Assembly (NCBI RefSeq): GCF_030272615.1
Contig: NC_081406.1
Span: 484,127,900 to 484,191,899 of the forward strand
Source: Cryptomeria japonica
Taxonomy: Eukaryota; Streptophyta; Pinopsida; Cupressales; Cupressaceae
DNA length: 64,000 bases
Reading direction: 5' to 3'
Positions 45,664-57,793 of this stretch are shown here, piece after piece. The notes under the pieces were generated by a model. That model did no database searches, was not told the origin of the DNA, and was given only the letters and a program-made list of their open reading frames with translations. Each line of letters opens with the position of its first letter. Positions within the stretch are counted from its first letter, which is position 1. Made by a program: the position numbers and the translations under genes.

Positions 45664-47386
45664 TGTTGGATATTGTTGCTGCTAGGGTATGTTTTTGTCA
45701 TTGATGTCAACATATTCCTGTGTTTTGGTGTTGCAGAGAGTTGTTTTGGTGTTTTGGTGTTTGAAGTGAGTTGATATGGTTGGTTTATTTGTTTGATATG
45801 TTGAATCAACTAGAGATACATCATTCCATATTGATTTCATGATTCTATGTGGTGATTTGATCGAGTTGTGGATTTCGGTATAAGATTTGGTTTTTAAGTG
45901 TTCCATGTTGCAGTGTAATGGTTTTTGATTTTTTGTTCTCCGAAATGGTTATATCTTGAGTTGTGGATTTGGGAGAGTATCTGGGATGTTCATGTGTATC
46001 TTCACTCTACAAGTTATCTTTCTAGCCTGAGTTGTTGTTGGTGAGTGTTCTTGAGTATTAGTGTATTGATCAATGAAGATTTGATTAAGTGGCGTTGGTG
46101 CAACTATTACAGATGATTCTAACATGCTTGTTGGTGTTTCCTAATTGTGTCCTATTTGTTTTGGTGGTCTGCATTGATCATTGTGCCTGTCATTGAAGAT
46201 CTTATGGGTCCGATGATATTTTTCGTGTTATGCAACATTTTCAATGATGTAGCATGTTGCGGTTGATCTTGGTGAGATCTTTGCTAGTGTTGCACATTGG
46301 AGGAGTTGATTTGGGTCCATGCTATGTTGTCATGACATTGTATTGGTCTAGTGGTTGATTTATGTATCATGCAATGTAATTTTGTAATTAGGTGTTCAGG
46401 GTTGAGCCGACCTTGTAGTCAAGGTTGATGATCTATATAAATAGGTGTTATATTGATCTAATTGGGATATCAGTGGTGTATGGGTGTTGTGTCTACATTA
46501 TCAAAGAGTGGTTTATGTGCAATCAAGAAAATTTATCCTTCACTGTAAAGTATAGAGAAAAGTGTGTTGCAAGGTAGACAATTGTGCTTAACCAAAACTG
46601 TCATCAGGCATTTGGAGATTCTATTCTTTTAGTTCATTTTAACCAAATTATAGTTCAAATATTATTATGAGGTAGTGGACCTTCCCTGAGGGTTGTAGCT
46701 TTTTAGGTCATTATAGTTTGAGCAATGAGCTCTAGGCAGTGTCCTTGAATGCATGTGCATTCCCCATTGTAATATTTACACATACTACTACAAAGTATCA
46801 ACTTATTGTGGGTAGGTTCCCATCATGTTTTTTCCCTTAACTGAGTTTTTCACGTCAAAAATGTTGGTGTTATGTGTAGTACCCCTACTCGTTTGAACTC
46901 TTTAGACTCATACTTTATTATTGTTTGTTTTAAGTGGATACATTACCATGATGTGTTATTTAGATTTTTATGACATTATTTCATTCTTTATCTGGATATG
47001 AGATGCATAATTTATTTGCAGTATTTCTGGACTTGTGATTTATGGCATTTTATGGATTATTGCTATGTACTGACATTTTACTTTATTTATGTAATGTGAA
47101 ATTATATATTGTGTGTTTGAGAGTGTATTGGATGCAAGGGGACGGTTTTCCTTCACTCATTTTGGTGAGTCAGGGAATGTCGCGATTCTCGTTCATCGGT
47201 GTGTATGCCGTGTTTTCTATATTGTATATATATGCATGTGTGGTTCGATGATGCAGGATATTGCAGGTACAAGTACTGGGTAGGTACGGGGTATCGTCTC
47301 CACCTGGCTTCACAGATTTGAGTGTGCCTTATATTTTTTGATGGAAGTGGATGAGATAGTAGTTGACCCTATTTTATTCAGTCACA
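45664..47386 (+). repeat. LTR H, probable solo LTR
   Basis: Begins TGTTGGATATTGTTGCTGCT and has GTCATTGATGTCAACATA about 40 bases in, like the B/F LTR start. About 1140 bases in it has TGTGGG...TTTTTTCCC...TTTTTCACGT...GTGTTATGTGTAG, the same box and following words found in B, F and G. CTATATAAATAG at about 46432 is TATA-like. Perfect small hairpins lie at 46720-46732 and 46747-46762. The 3' end at about 47386 is a guess from spacing; flanks (ACTCG left, CACTCG right) nearly give a target duplication. Confidence 0.5.
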
Positions 47387-48776
47387 CTCGTGTGAGTGTC
47401 GTCAGTTGGTTGTCCTATCATTTTGTTCGACTTTCGTATTTTGTCGTTTGATCTTTTTATGAGTATTTGCTTTGATTTTCTCAGTTGTGTGTTTAGTGGT
47501 TTTAATTAATTAATTAAATTTATGGTATTATCTCATAGTTGAATTGTTTATGCATTGAGATTATAAATTTAGTTAATTAAAAGAAATTATTAAATTAAGT
47601 TTGAAACTGCATGATATTAGAAATATATTTTTATTAAAGTTTTTGTGGAAAAAAAAATAAATTAATTGTATTTATTATTTCCTACAATTATAAATAAATG
47701 AATAAAAGAATTAATTAAAATTAAAGTATTGCTTTAATTCTTTATTTAGAAAATTAATTAATTTGCATGAGAAAAGAAAAGAAAGAATAATGATTTTTAA
47801 TTATTACATGTTAACTTATCCTTTGTTAGGAAATTAGAAAAGAAAATAAAATTATTTTTATTCTTAATTTAGGTTTTTGAGAAAAAGATATTCAACCTAG
47901 AATTTTAGTTTAAAAAGGGGAATAGGTCATTATTTTAGGATAGATAGGAAACAGGTTAGAGAATTTAGGTGAAGAGAAATTTATTTGGAAGCTTGTTGAA
48001 GGATTGGTTCTCTTCTACAAAATTTCTTCAAGGAAAGCAATACCAGGTTGGGTGGCTTCTTTTGATTGTTTGTTTTAAAGAAAATATTTTATTTCTTTTA
48101 ATTTTCTGAATGATGTGTGTTAAGATGTTTGACAAATCTAAAATCCTGTCTGATTATTTCTTGTTCTTGGTTAAAGTCCATTCCTAAAGTTAATTTCTAG
48201 TTTGTGGAAAGAAGTTATTACCTGGGTGTTTGTAGATTAAATTTTGAGAAAATTGGGAAAAGTTATTATGACAAATTTTGCCAAGATTTTTATTGTGCAT
48301 GGAAATTGCAAGATTTGGGAGGAATGGGATTTACCAAAGAAATCATTCCCTCTTGTTTGATTTTTGTTTTGATATTTGGCTATGTTAGTCCTTTTTAATA
48401 TTTGTGTAACTCTATGATATAATTAGTAATTATAGAAATAAATTTAATCATTAATTAAATTTATTTTATTATTAGAAGTTAAGGGAAATTATTTTATTAT
48501 ATTATTTTGGAGAAATTGTGTAATAAATAATTTCCCTAGAAATAAATTGGTTTGGAAATTAATTCTTTTTTAAAAAAATTTAAATTTACTATTTTTAAAG
48601 TTGTTGTGAGTTTAAAAAAAAATTAATTAAAGAAAAAAATAATAATAATTAAAAAAAAATAAAAAAAATAAAAAAAAATTTAAAAAAAAAAATTAATTAA
48701 AAAAAATAAAATTAATTACTTAAAAAAAATTAAAATATATATAGTATTTTATGTGGTTTTAATTATGTTATTTTGG
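47387..48776. other. AT-rich flanking DNA
   Basis: Long AT-rich stretch with A/T homopolymer runs, especially 48600-48740. No gene supported. It was contiguous with 62967-64000 before LINE-2 inserted. Confidence 0.5.
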
Positions 48777-48783
48777 AAATGAA

Positions 48784-48786
<3 letters not shown>

Positions 48787-48849
<63 letters not shown>
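48787..48849. repeat. (TA)n microsatellite at the LINE-2 3' end
   Basis: About 31 TA units directly between the LINE-2 3' UTR and the left copy of its target duplication (48777-48789). Confidence 0.93.
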
Positions 48850-48851
<2 letters not shown>

Positions 48852-49162
48852 AGAGTCCAAAAAAGATAGACCAAGAGTTTATACAAGACTAGGGAGCGGG
48901 GGGCAAGGCCTCAACCACCAAAATGAGGAGCCAGAGAGAGGGTTATATACAATTATCTCTTTTAACTAAAAAAAGGAGACATATCAGAGTAATTCCCTAT
49001 TGGATAACCTCATCTAGGTCCTCCATCCATGTGGTCTAGCCTTGTTCTCCTTCCATCCAGACCACCTTCTTTCTTGCTAGGATCTGGGAGCACATCTCAA
49101 TCCTGTTGAAGGGAGGGGGCCTGCTATCCTATAGATCCTTTATCAATTTCTTCACTGCTTTG
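48850..49162 (-). other. LINE-2 3' UTR
   Basis: About 310 bp between the ORF2 stop and the (TA)n tail. No gene. Confidence 0.75.
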
Positions 49163-52100
49163 TCAAAGGACTTGGTTCTCGGCGAGCCTAGCCCATTCAT
49201 ATCCATCTTGCATCTCGTAGACAAACATGGTTGCTCTGCCATCCTTCAGAAATTGAAGTAGCTTGTTTCTCTCGAGGTTCATTAGGAAACAGACTTGCAC
49301 AACAATTTTGTAATGTGTAAGTTTTTTGAAAAACTCAATATGTTCCCTTGTAATACCTTGGAACTTCTCCTCATTTCTAAGTTTCCAAATAAACCAAAGA
49401 ATGTAAGAAGATAAAATTTGCCACACTATATTGGTATCCTTCCTCAGTCCATGAATAAAACCAGTAACTATATCATGAGTGAAAATAGATTCTGTGATAG
49501 CAATTACAAATAGAAGCCACACTTCTCTAGCAAAGGGACAGTCAAAGAAGATGTGATGCGTAGTCTCAGGTTTTCTATAGATAGAACACCGGTCATATGC
49601 AGCCAATTTATTCCTAATCAGTAATCTATCCAACATAAATTGCCATCTGAAACATTTGATCTTAGGGGGGATGGGGGACTGCCAGAGCTTCTCAAACGTT
49701 TTTTGCCAAGTATGGGGGGTATGATTAACATACCACAGAGTGTTGATATGTTCAATTACTATGGTGTCACTATTGAGTAGGGTATAGATAGATTTGGCTT
49801 TGATCTGAGGGAGGGTGGAGCCATCCTTCCAAAGGAATGTTAGGTACCTATGGGCATCTACTTGGGTGTTCTTTGGGAGATCAAGGGGAGCACAAGCATT
49901 TTTAATCATATTGTATGTCTTCTTATGCGATGCAGGGAGATCATATTTAGTAGTAAGAGCCTCCCAGCTGATAAGATTATCATGCTCTAGAATATCCATA
50001 ATGTACTTGATTCCTTTATTATGCCAGAACTTAGCAGAGCAGCCTTGGGTTAAAGCAAGGGGTTTGGAGTTATGATGTAGGTTCCACCATATTGACCTTT
50101 CACCATGGAGGGTATTGCCACAATTGAAGCTCGAGTTGTTAATGAGACCACACACATGCTCCTAGGCTTTCCAGATGGATTTAAACACCCAGGTGCATTG
50201 GATAGACACAGGGAAACCGCCTACAATTAAGTCACTTAAGGGGAGGGCTTTCCAAGTTTTGGCATTTTTAGGAACACCATTTTGTATGTTGTTTCTAATG
50301 AGGATTTTCCAGGGTTCTTGACCTTCCAATTAGTGAAAAATCCATTTGGCAGCAAGGGAGATACCTTGCAGCCTGAGATCCTTGAGGCCCAGCCCATCCA
50401 ACTTTTTATCCAAGTGGCATGATGACCACTTGACCGTGTGAGCTTTCCTTTTACCCTTCCCATCAGACCATAGGAACTATCTGACAGCTTTTTGGATTTC
50501 AAAGACTTGGTAATTGCTGAACATCCATTCCGAGGAGTAGTATATGTTGTATGAGGATAGGATCTTTTGGAAAACTTGAATCCTGCTAGCAAGGGAGAGG
50601 ACCCTATTGTCCCACTTGTTGAGTTTACTGTCTATCTTACCCTTGACCCGGCCCCACATGTCCTTAAGAGAGGGAGATACAGAGAAGGGAATGCCAAGGT
50701 AACAGACTAATTTATTAGGTCCTCCCCATGCATAGCCAATCTGAAGGATTATCTTTCCATCCAAGTAGAATGGATTTGGTGTTAGATATCCAGGCTCCTT
50801 AAGCTCTACCGAAAATGTCAAGTTTTTGATTAAGGGAATCAATATTGTGCTTTGAGAGTTTCAGGAAGAGTGAGGTGTCATCAATAAACTGGATGTTGAT
50901 CAATTCAGAGTTTTCAGGCATAGTAATTCCTTAGACACGTGGGGATAGGGTGTCATCTCTAAGGAGATAATACAGGGCACCGAAAGCAATGACAAACAAA
51001 GCAGGGGCAAGGGGGCAGCCTTGCCTAATTGATCTGGATAGGGGAATAGGCTGGGAAAGGGTCCCATTGACTTCAATCAGGGTGGATGAATCCTTGAGGA
51101 GGATTCAAACATAGTTACGGAATTCTCTAGGAAAGACAAAGGCTGAGAGCATCATGAGGATGAAATCCCACTCCACCCTGTCATACGGTTTCTCAAAGTC
51201 GACAAAGAACATGGCGGCATCTTGGTTTGAGGTTCTGGCCCACTCCATGGACTCCCAACTATTTACAAGATTCTCCAAGATGTATCTACCTCTAATGAAG
51301 CCTGTTTGGGTGGAGCAGATGAATTTTGGGAGGATCTTCTCAAGGTGGGAGGCTAAGGCTTTGGCCAGGATTTTGTAGGAGACGTTGAGGAGGGTAATTG
51401 GCCTCCAATTTTTAATTAGGGATTTGTCCCCTTCCTTTGGTACAAGCTTAATAATACCCCTATTTATGTACTCCCCCAGGGTGCCAATGGCAAGGGATTC
51501 ATTGTAGATGTCCAATAGGTCATTCGAGATCCAGTCAATGTTAGTTTTGTAGAATTTAGCAGGAAGACCATCAGGGCCTGGGGCCTTGCTATCCTTGAGA
51601 GACTTAATGGTATCCTTGATTTCTTGCATGGTTATCTTAGCTTTGAGGAGGCTGGCTTTGTCCTCAGAGACTCTATTAGGAATAATTGTTCTAAATTTGG
51701 TACGGGCCTCTGTTAAGGACTCATTATCCTCAGAGGTAAACAAGGTTTTGTAAAATAGTTCAAAAGCTTCTTTGATGTCATTTATATCCAAGAGTTACTT
51801 ATCATCTATAGTTATTCTATCTATTTTCTCCCTGGTTTATTTTTGTTTAAGTAGATTAAAGAATATTTTGGAGCCCTTATCACCAAACTGGAGCTAGTGG
51901 TTGCGGGCTCGGATGAAGGCACCTCTAATTTTAACCTGCTGGTGCTTCCTGAGAATATCTCTAGCCTTGGAGACCTTCTTGGCCAGGGTAGGGAAAGAAG
52001 GTTGGAGTTGAATTTCATGTTCTAGGGAGTGAAGCTGATGGGTAAGAGATTTTTCTATGAATCTAAAATCCTTGGCTTTTTTTTGCCCAATGGTTTGGAG

Positions 52101-53015
52101 TCTTCTGCCAGGAGGAAATGTTCCTTTGCCATCTGAGCATGTGGGATTGGGGGAAATGTGGCTGCAAGTTGAAGAGTCTAATAAGTTTGATGGCATTTAG
52201 GACATCCTCATATTGCAACAAGGGGGTGTTAAGAAAGAATTTCTTATAACGAGGATGGCTAGGGGTGATGGAGTTCCTGATGTTAATAATGGCTAGAATA
52301 TGGAAGTGGTCAGATAGGGTAGTTGGTAAGACTGCAACCACGTTCCCAAACTGATTGGGGGAAAAGGCGAAAAAGTCCTTATTAGCATAGAATCTATCTA
52401 GCCTGGAGTAGATCCTATTAGTGTTTTGCTGAAAGTTTCACTAGGTGTGCCATAGGTTAGGGGTGTTAGTTTTAGTGCCTTCCAGGGGGTCAAACAATTG
52501 AAAGTGTTGCTTCAACCTATCCGAGTGAGGTCTTTCTAAGTTTTTCCATTCAAACGACAGTCCCCTAGCCTTGTCATTATGAGATTCAATCATATTAAAA
52601 TTCCCCGCCATGATCTAGGGGATATTTGGGAGGGAGGTTAGCCAATTCTAGAGGGAAATTCTTTCCTTATAATCATTGGATGCATAAATGGAACATATGC
52701 CAAAGCAAGAACCATTAATATCTAGGGTAACCCAAGCTACTCTATTACAAGGGGAGGTCCCTTTAGCCTTGAGGTACATTGTCCATTTAGGGGTGATAAG
52801 AAGACCAACTCCTCCTTTTCCTCTTGGGTGGTTGGTATAGACTTTGATTGCATCTCTCCAGATGAAGTCAAGTGTGGTGTCGAGGGAGAATCCAACAGAT
52901 TTAAGTTCTTGTAACATCAGAAACTCTAAGTTTTATGATGATTCAAAAATATTTTAATAACAAATTTCCTGTCAGGCGACTCAAGGCCTGGAATGTTCCA
53001 AGATATGTATTTCAT
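49163..53015 (-). pseudogene. LINE-2 ORF2 (endonuclease, reverse transcriptase, zf-RVT)
   Basis: About 1280 codons. Starts at ATG 53015 with MKYISWNIPGLESPDRKF (AP endonuclease start). Endonuclease blocks: LQELKSVGFSLD at about 52910, RGKGGVGLLITPKW at about 52815, FGICSIYASND at about 52690, LSDHFHI at about 52315. RT: SLKDSKAPGPDGLPAKFY at about 51590, KNWRPITLLNVSYKILAKAL at about 51400, STQTGFIRGRYILENL, FFVDFEKPYDRVEWDFI at about 51190 and catalytic FIDD at 50877-50888. The thumb PFSVSPSLKDMWGRVKGKI is at about 50680. The zf-RVT-like segment at 49640-49530 reads RCSIYRKPETTHHIFFDCPF, then AREVW. The C-terminal 100 residues follow without RNase H. Scattered stops and frame changes make it inactive. 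Confidence 0.92.
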
Positions 53016-53106
53016 CAAAGTGGAGGATTTGGGGGGGGGTTGGTAGGGAGACCATTGTTGGTCCCTAGATTTCTTCTTGTTTTTGGAGCCCATAGGCCTA
53101 CCTTTT

Positions 53107-54685
53107 TTATTTATTTAGGGAGTGCCCTTTCACAAGGTCCTCATCATCTTCATTGGTTTCGGGAAGTTCAGCTCTACTATCTATGTTTCCTACTATGTTG
53201 GACCCAGACAACTGGGAGCCTGGAAAGCCAGGGAGCATAGTGCTAGTTCTAATTTCCTCTAGACCCTTATTAGCATAGATAACTTCTATAATATGATTGT
53301 CCTCTATTTCTTTGAGCATAGATGTAGTCAAGGGAATTATAGTGTTAGTGTCAGGAATAAGCCCTGCAAGTGAAGAGGAGACCGATTGAATGGGGGTATC
53401 GAAACTGAGCATCATTGCAGGGTTATTACCAATGCTAGCACCATCATCCCCATGATTGGGGTATTCCAAGTTTTTTACCATGTTTCTAACCATAGAATTA
53501 ATAGGTGATGGATCAGGGTCCTAAGGTTTAAGAGAAGAGGCCAATTGGTTATTAGAGGAGCCGATAAGACTCAAGGCATTAGGAGGGGTAACTTTATGTC
53601 TTCGTTTCCTTGAAGAAACAAGTTGAAAACCATCCGAGGGGGTTTCTACAATATTTTGAGAGGGGTTGGAAATAGGGATTAGGAGTTCGGGCACTACAGG
53701 TGTAAGATTGGGCTTGAGAGGGTTAACCTTATTAGGAGTGGGATTAGGATCTGCGGACCTCTCGTTAGCAGAGCGGGGAGGGGGAGATTGCAGATCATTA
53801 ACAGTTTTAGGGGTTTTAGTAGTTTCCCCTAAGTTATGTTTTTGCTTCCTACGATTAATAATTGGGAAATTTTTATGAATATGCCCTTCTTTCTTGCAGA
53901 GAAAACATGCATTCAACCCTCCAAGCATTTTAAAAAATTGAGACAATGAATGTGTCTCCATTGATATCTAAATTTAAGGATGGTGGAATGTCGATTCCGG
54001 GCTTGATTGAGACAAGCATTCTTGCATCTAGATTGGGCACCAACTAAGTAGTTTCATCTATCCGAATAATTTTGCCAAATGGTTCTGATAATTGGGGAAG
54101 GAAACGCTACAGAAAAGGGGGGACATCCTTGAGGATGACCCATCTGGGAGAGGATAATGCGAGGACTTCCTCATTAACCGCCTCTGTAGACCAGGCTAGG
54201 GCTCGAAAGGAGGTATTCCCAACCATCCAGTACTGGCGTTTAAGTGCTTCCAATTGGGCATTATGCGAATTAAAGAAAATGAGAAAGAGACCTCTCTATA
54301 TTTGTCTACAGAACATGATTTTAAGCCCTAGTTTGAGATTCCATAGGTTGTGAAACCATTCATCTACAAATTTCCTAGGTGGGCATTTTTGAGCATCCAC
54401 ATAGGCAAAAAAGATGGCAATGTTGCATAACCTATGCTTTTCTAAAGCAATTTCATTCAACATTTCAATGTTTGGCGAAATGCAGAAGGGATCCGAGGTA
54501 TTGCAAGGGGACTTACCATCCTTACTGTGTCCTTCGTCTGTAAGAGTCATAAGGAAGTGCGCTAATGAGCGGACTCCATTTGCAGGCTGGGTGATGGTCT
54601 CAACGAACAACTTTGCTAGGGCTGATAATGTCTGCGGAATGGTTTTAGGGTTATTAACACTAAGATCGTCAGACTCTAGCTCCAT
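53107..54685 (-). pseudogene. LINE-2 ORF1 (DUF4283-like and zinc knuckle)
   Basis: ATG at 54685 (MELESDDLSVNNPKTIPQTL), which falls inside the CCATG target duplication of element G. The N-terminal half (54685-54296) has the DUF4283-like pattern with KCPPRKFVDEWFHNLW. After a frame change a knuckle CFLCKKEGHIHKNFP lies at about 53904-53863, its final Cys replaced by Phe. The Pro/Asn/Ser-rich tail (NPTPNKVNPLKPNLTPVVPE) and an acidic C-terminus end at 53107. About 525 codons, a usual size. RNA-binding role as known for the family. Confidence 0.82.
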
Positions 54686-54686
54686 G

Positions 54687-55846
54687 TGTTACTGCTTATC
54701 AAGTTTCCATTAGTTTTATGTTCAAAGTTATTCTATATACTCTAGTCGGTTATCTCTACCAAAATATTAAGTCGGTATGCACAGTCCAGTCGGTTATAGT
54801 CAAGAGCCCAGTATGCACCGAGCTATCTACCGAGTAGCAAAGATGACACACTGAGTTGATATACACCGAGTGAAATGTGTTACCAGATTCATTGAACCTG
54901 GACATACATATGAAAACGTGTTACAAGATCAAGGAACATAGAACCGCTATCACATTGGAAATTGCACTTAAAAGATTGTGTATGATTTTGAGGTCATCTA
55001 ACCAATGAAATATTTTGCATGGTTATTCATTCGATAAAACATGTTTGTAAGATCGAAGCAATGAATGGATCACCGACATAAGAGATCTATTTATACAGCC
55101 TGGATTGAGATCAGATGTACACATGTAGCATGATAGAAAGGAAGATATAGAAATATATGAAGCAAGACATGTGAAAGGACTAAGTGTTATGACTATTATA
55201 GAGACACAGAGGTCACCGAGAAGGATTTCAGAGAACAGTCAAAGAAAAAAGTAAACATAAGGGTTTACCAAGTTACTATATGCGTTACCGAGGTATGCTA
55301 TAAGCAAGGTAATCTTATTCTAAGCACATAGAATCTGCTCTAACATTCCAGATGTAAAGTTGCAGATATTTGTAATGATTTTATTGTAATATTTTGAAGT
55401 TGTAAGAGAAACCTTTAACAGGGTAAAAGACTCTAATCAAGTCTATAAATTGTAAAGCCTCTAACTAGGTGCAACATTTAGATTAAGTGTTGTAAAATCC
55501 TTTAGCAAGGTAGATCTAATAGATCTTGATACTCCTAACAGGGTAAGCTATCAGAAATAGCTAAACATGTAGCTCTAACTGAGCAATCTTTATTATTGCA
55601 GTAGTGAAGTTGTGGGTGCCATCCCCACCACAGTTTTTCTCTCTAACCAAGAGTTTCTGCGTAACCAAAATATATGTGTTATGGAGTGAATCATGTATGA
55701 TTGTTATTTATTTATTTTAACATTATATTATGTTACTGCACTATTCAGTTTATGCATAACAGTAAAGATATTGTTAAGAAAAGGATTTGAAGTACTGATT
55801 CACCCCTCCCCTCTCAGTACATTAGCTTTCCATATTGGGCCTAACA
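54687..55846 (+). repeat. Element G 5' LTR
   Basis: 1160 bp, TGTTACTGCTTATC to GGGCCTAACA. CTATTTATACAG (TATA-like) at about 55088. Nine mini-hairpins at 55411-55584. GTGGGTGCCATCCCCAC at about 55612-55628. C-rich-loop hairpin GTACTGA / TCAGTAC at 55792-55820. Confidence 0.93.
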
Positions 55847-55848
55847 AT

Positions 55849-55860
55849 TGGTATCAGAGC
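55849..55860 (+). other. Element G primer binding site
   Basis: TGGTATCAGAGC, complementary to initiator tRNA-Met, two bases after the LTR. Confidence 0.93.
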
Positions 55861-55908
55861 TTCAATCTTGGAAAAGGGTTTAACTGCCTAAAGAGAAAGA
55901 TCTTATCA

Positions 55909-57239
55909 ATGGAAGGCTATAAACAATCTCGGAGGATTGTGTATCTGGAAGAAGAGATGGATCATGCTAATCAAGTGATTGCAGACATGCAAAGGCAAAT
56001 GCAAAAATCTCTGAAAGTGAGAAGAAGATTATCTAATGATTTGCAGGACTCTCAAGAGTTAGTGGAACAAATTGAGACATCATCTAAGAATAGTATATTT
56101 GAAGAGACTGAAGAAATGATTGGAGTATTGAAAGAAAATAACAAAGCACTGGTTGATCAACTAAAAGCAATGAAAAGAGAACATGAACATTTCAGCACAC
56201 AGATGACTGAAAATCTTGATGCATTGAGGACAACTAAGGATAAAGTAAGAGATCTAGAAAGAGAGAAACAACAACTTGAAGCCTTAGTATCTGATAAGAA
56301 TGATGAAACCACAAGGTTGACTAGAATTCAACAAAACCTGTCAGATCAACTAGGTTATGCACATCATGAAGCAAATCTGAAAGATGGTGAGAATCAAGCA
56401 TTGAAACTTGAAGTATCAAGGTTGACCAATGAACTTGAAACAGAGAAGAAATCCAAAGAAACACTAAAGAAGAGTTATGAAGCATCAAAGATGTTGGATG
56501 AGCAACTTAATACAAGATGACCCAACAAAGATTCAGGACTTGGTTACAAAGGAAAAGACTCTATCGAGAGAGGAGAATCGTCAAAGCAAGATGGAATCAA
56601 GAAGAACATCAAAAGAAAGAAGCCTATTTGCAACTACTGTGGAAATCAAGGTCACACTGCCAACATGTGCCAAATCAGAAAAGTTAAGCAACTGAAGGTC
56701 ACTAAGTCCAATGGTTATTGTTACAATTGCAATAAATATGGTCACACATCTAATCAATGTAGGACAAAGTCTATTAATAATTATCAGAAGGAAAAATTCA
56801 AAGGGTTTTGTAAAAACTGCAATAGATATGGACATAGTACCAAGAAGTGTTGGTATAAGCAAAAGAACTATATGTGGTATGCACACCAGGCAAATACTGG
56901 AAGCTACCAAACCCACAGAGATCTTAACCGACAATATGCTGCAGTACCATGGGATTACAAACAAGGATATGGTGTGAATGTTGTGGAAGATATGGACATA
57001 TAAGTGCCAACTGCTTTATAAGGTTTGGGATGAACAACCGAAGATCATGGAGAAATCTTGATATGGCATGTTTTCATTGTCACAAAGTAGGACACTTGGC
57101 TAGAGATTGCAGAGATCAACCTAGAAAAGACACCGAGGAAATAAAAGAAAAATTAAAGATGATTTGGAAAAAGAAGGAAATTGTGTCAAATGAAGAAAGC
57201 ACCTTACCTACCGAGTTAGGTGCTCCTATTCCAAATTAA
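55909..57239 (+). pseudogene. Element G ORF1, coiled coil with five zinc knuckles
   Basis: I chose ATG 55909 (MEGYKQSRRIVYLEEEMDHA), the first after the primer site. The upstream ATG at 55693 in the same frame lies inside the LTR. About 444 codons. Residues 1-200 form a long coiled coil (LEREKQQLEALVSDKNDE). Five CCHC motifs follow: CNYCGNQGHTANMC (56629-56670), CYNCNKYGHTSNQC (56719-56760), CKNCNRYGHSTKKC (56809-56850), CECCGRYGHISANC (56973-57014) and CFHCHKVGHLARDC (57069-57110). All five keep C-C-H-C. The end has MIWKKKE, shared with element E. One TGA at 56518 and one frame change between knuckles 3 and 4 break it. Knuckle number and spacing are unusual for a plant gag; RNA binding is inferred. 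Confidence 0.85.
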
Positions 57240-57793
57240 TTAGTAAAGGTATGAAGGGACTACATTCTCTCAAGGTTAAATCTTAACAGTTCCTATTTTA
57301 TTATGTACTTAATTCAAAATTTGCATAGTTAAGATGTTGTAGTAAGTTTGAAATTCTATCAAGTCTTTTGGAGCACTATATAGGAAACCTGTCAAGTCGG
57401 TGAATACAGGGAACCTGTCAAGTCGATAAATGAAGGAAGTTTGGTTACTTAGTTAAAGCGCAAAAAAAAGGAAAGAAAGTTTAGTGGAACCAAGTGCATT
57501 TAATGTTTTTGACGTAACCTGCATGGAGCCCGATAAGGTATATTGTGTACTTAAAGCATTTACGCGGTTATTTTTTACTTACCAAGTTTTTGAGAGAGCA
57601 GAGCAAAGCAAATCAAAGGTGATCAAACCTTCTACAAAGCAAAATTCAAGGTATTTACATCAAACTCAACGTATTGTTAAGTTGGTTTACTGATCTTATC
57701 AAGTTATTATTATCTGCTAAGTGTGAAGCGTCTGTTGTTTGAAAATACTTAAACCCTAAGGATCTTTTGTTAGTTTTTATCTAAAATCTACAA
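57240..57793 (+). other. Element G spacer between ORF1 and ORF2
   Basis: 550 bp without a supported gene. A short direct repeat of GAACCTGTCAAGTCG-like words lies at about 57387-57427. Confidence 0.6.

Noticed and set aside
45664-47386. Exact target duplication for LTR H
   Set aside because: ACTCG lies before the start and CACTCG after the guessed end, but the LTR end does not finish in a clean CA at that point, so I left the boundary and TSD as unproven.
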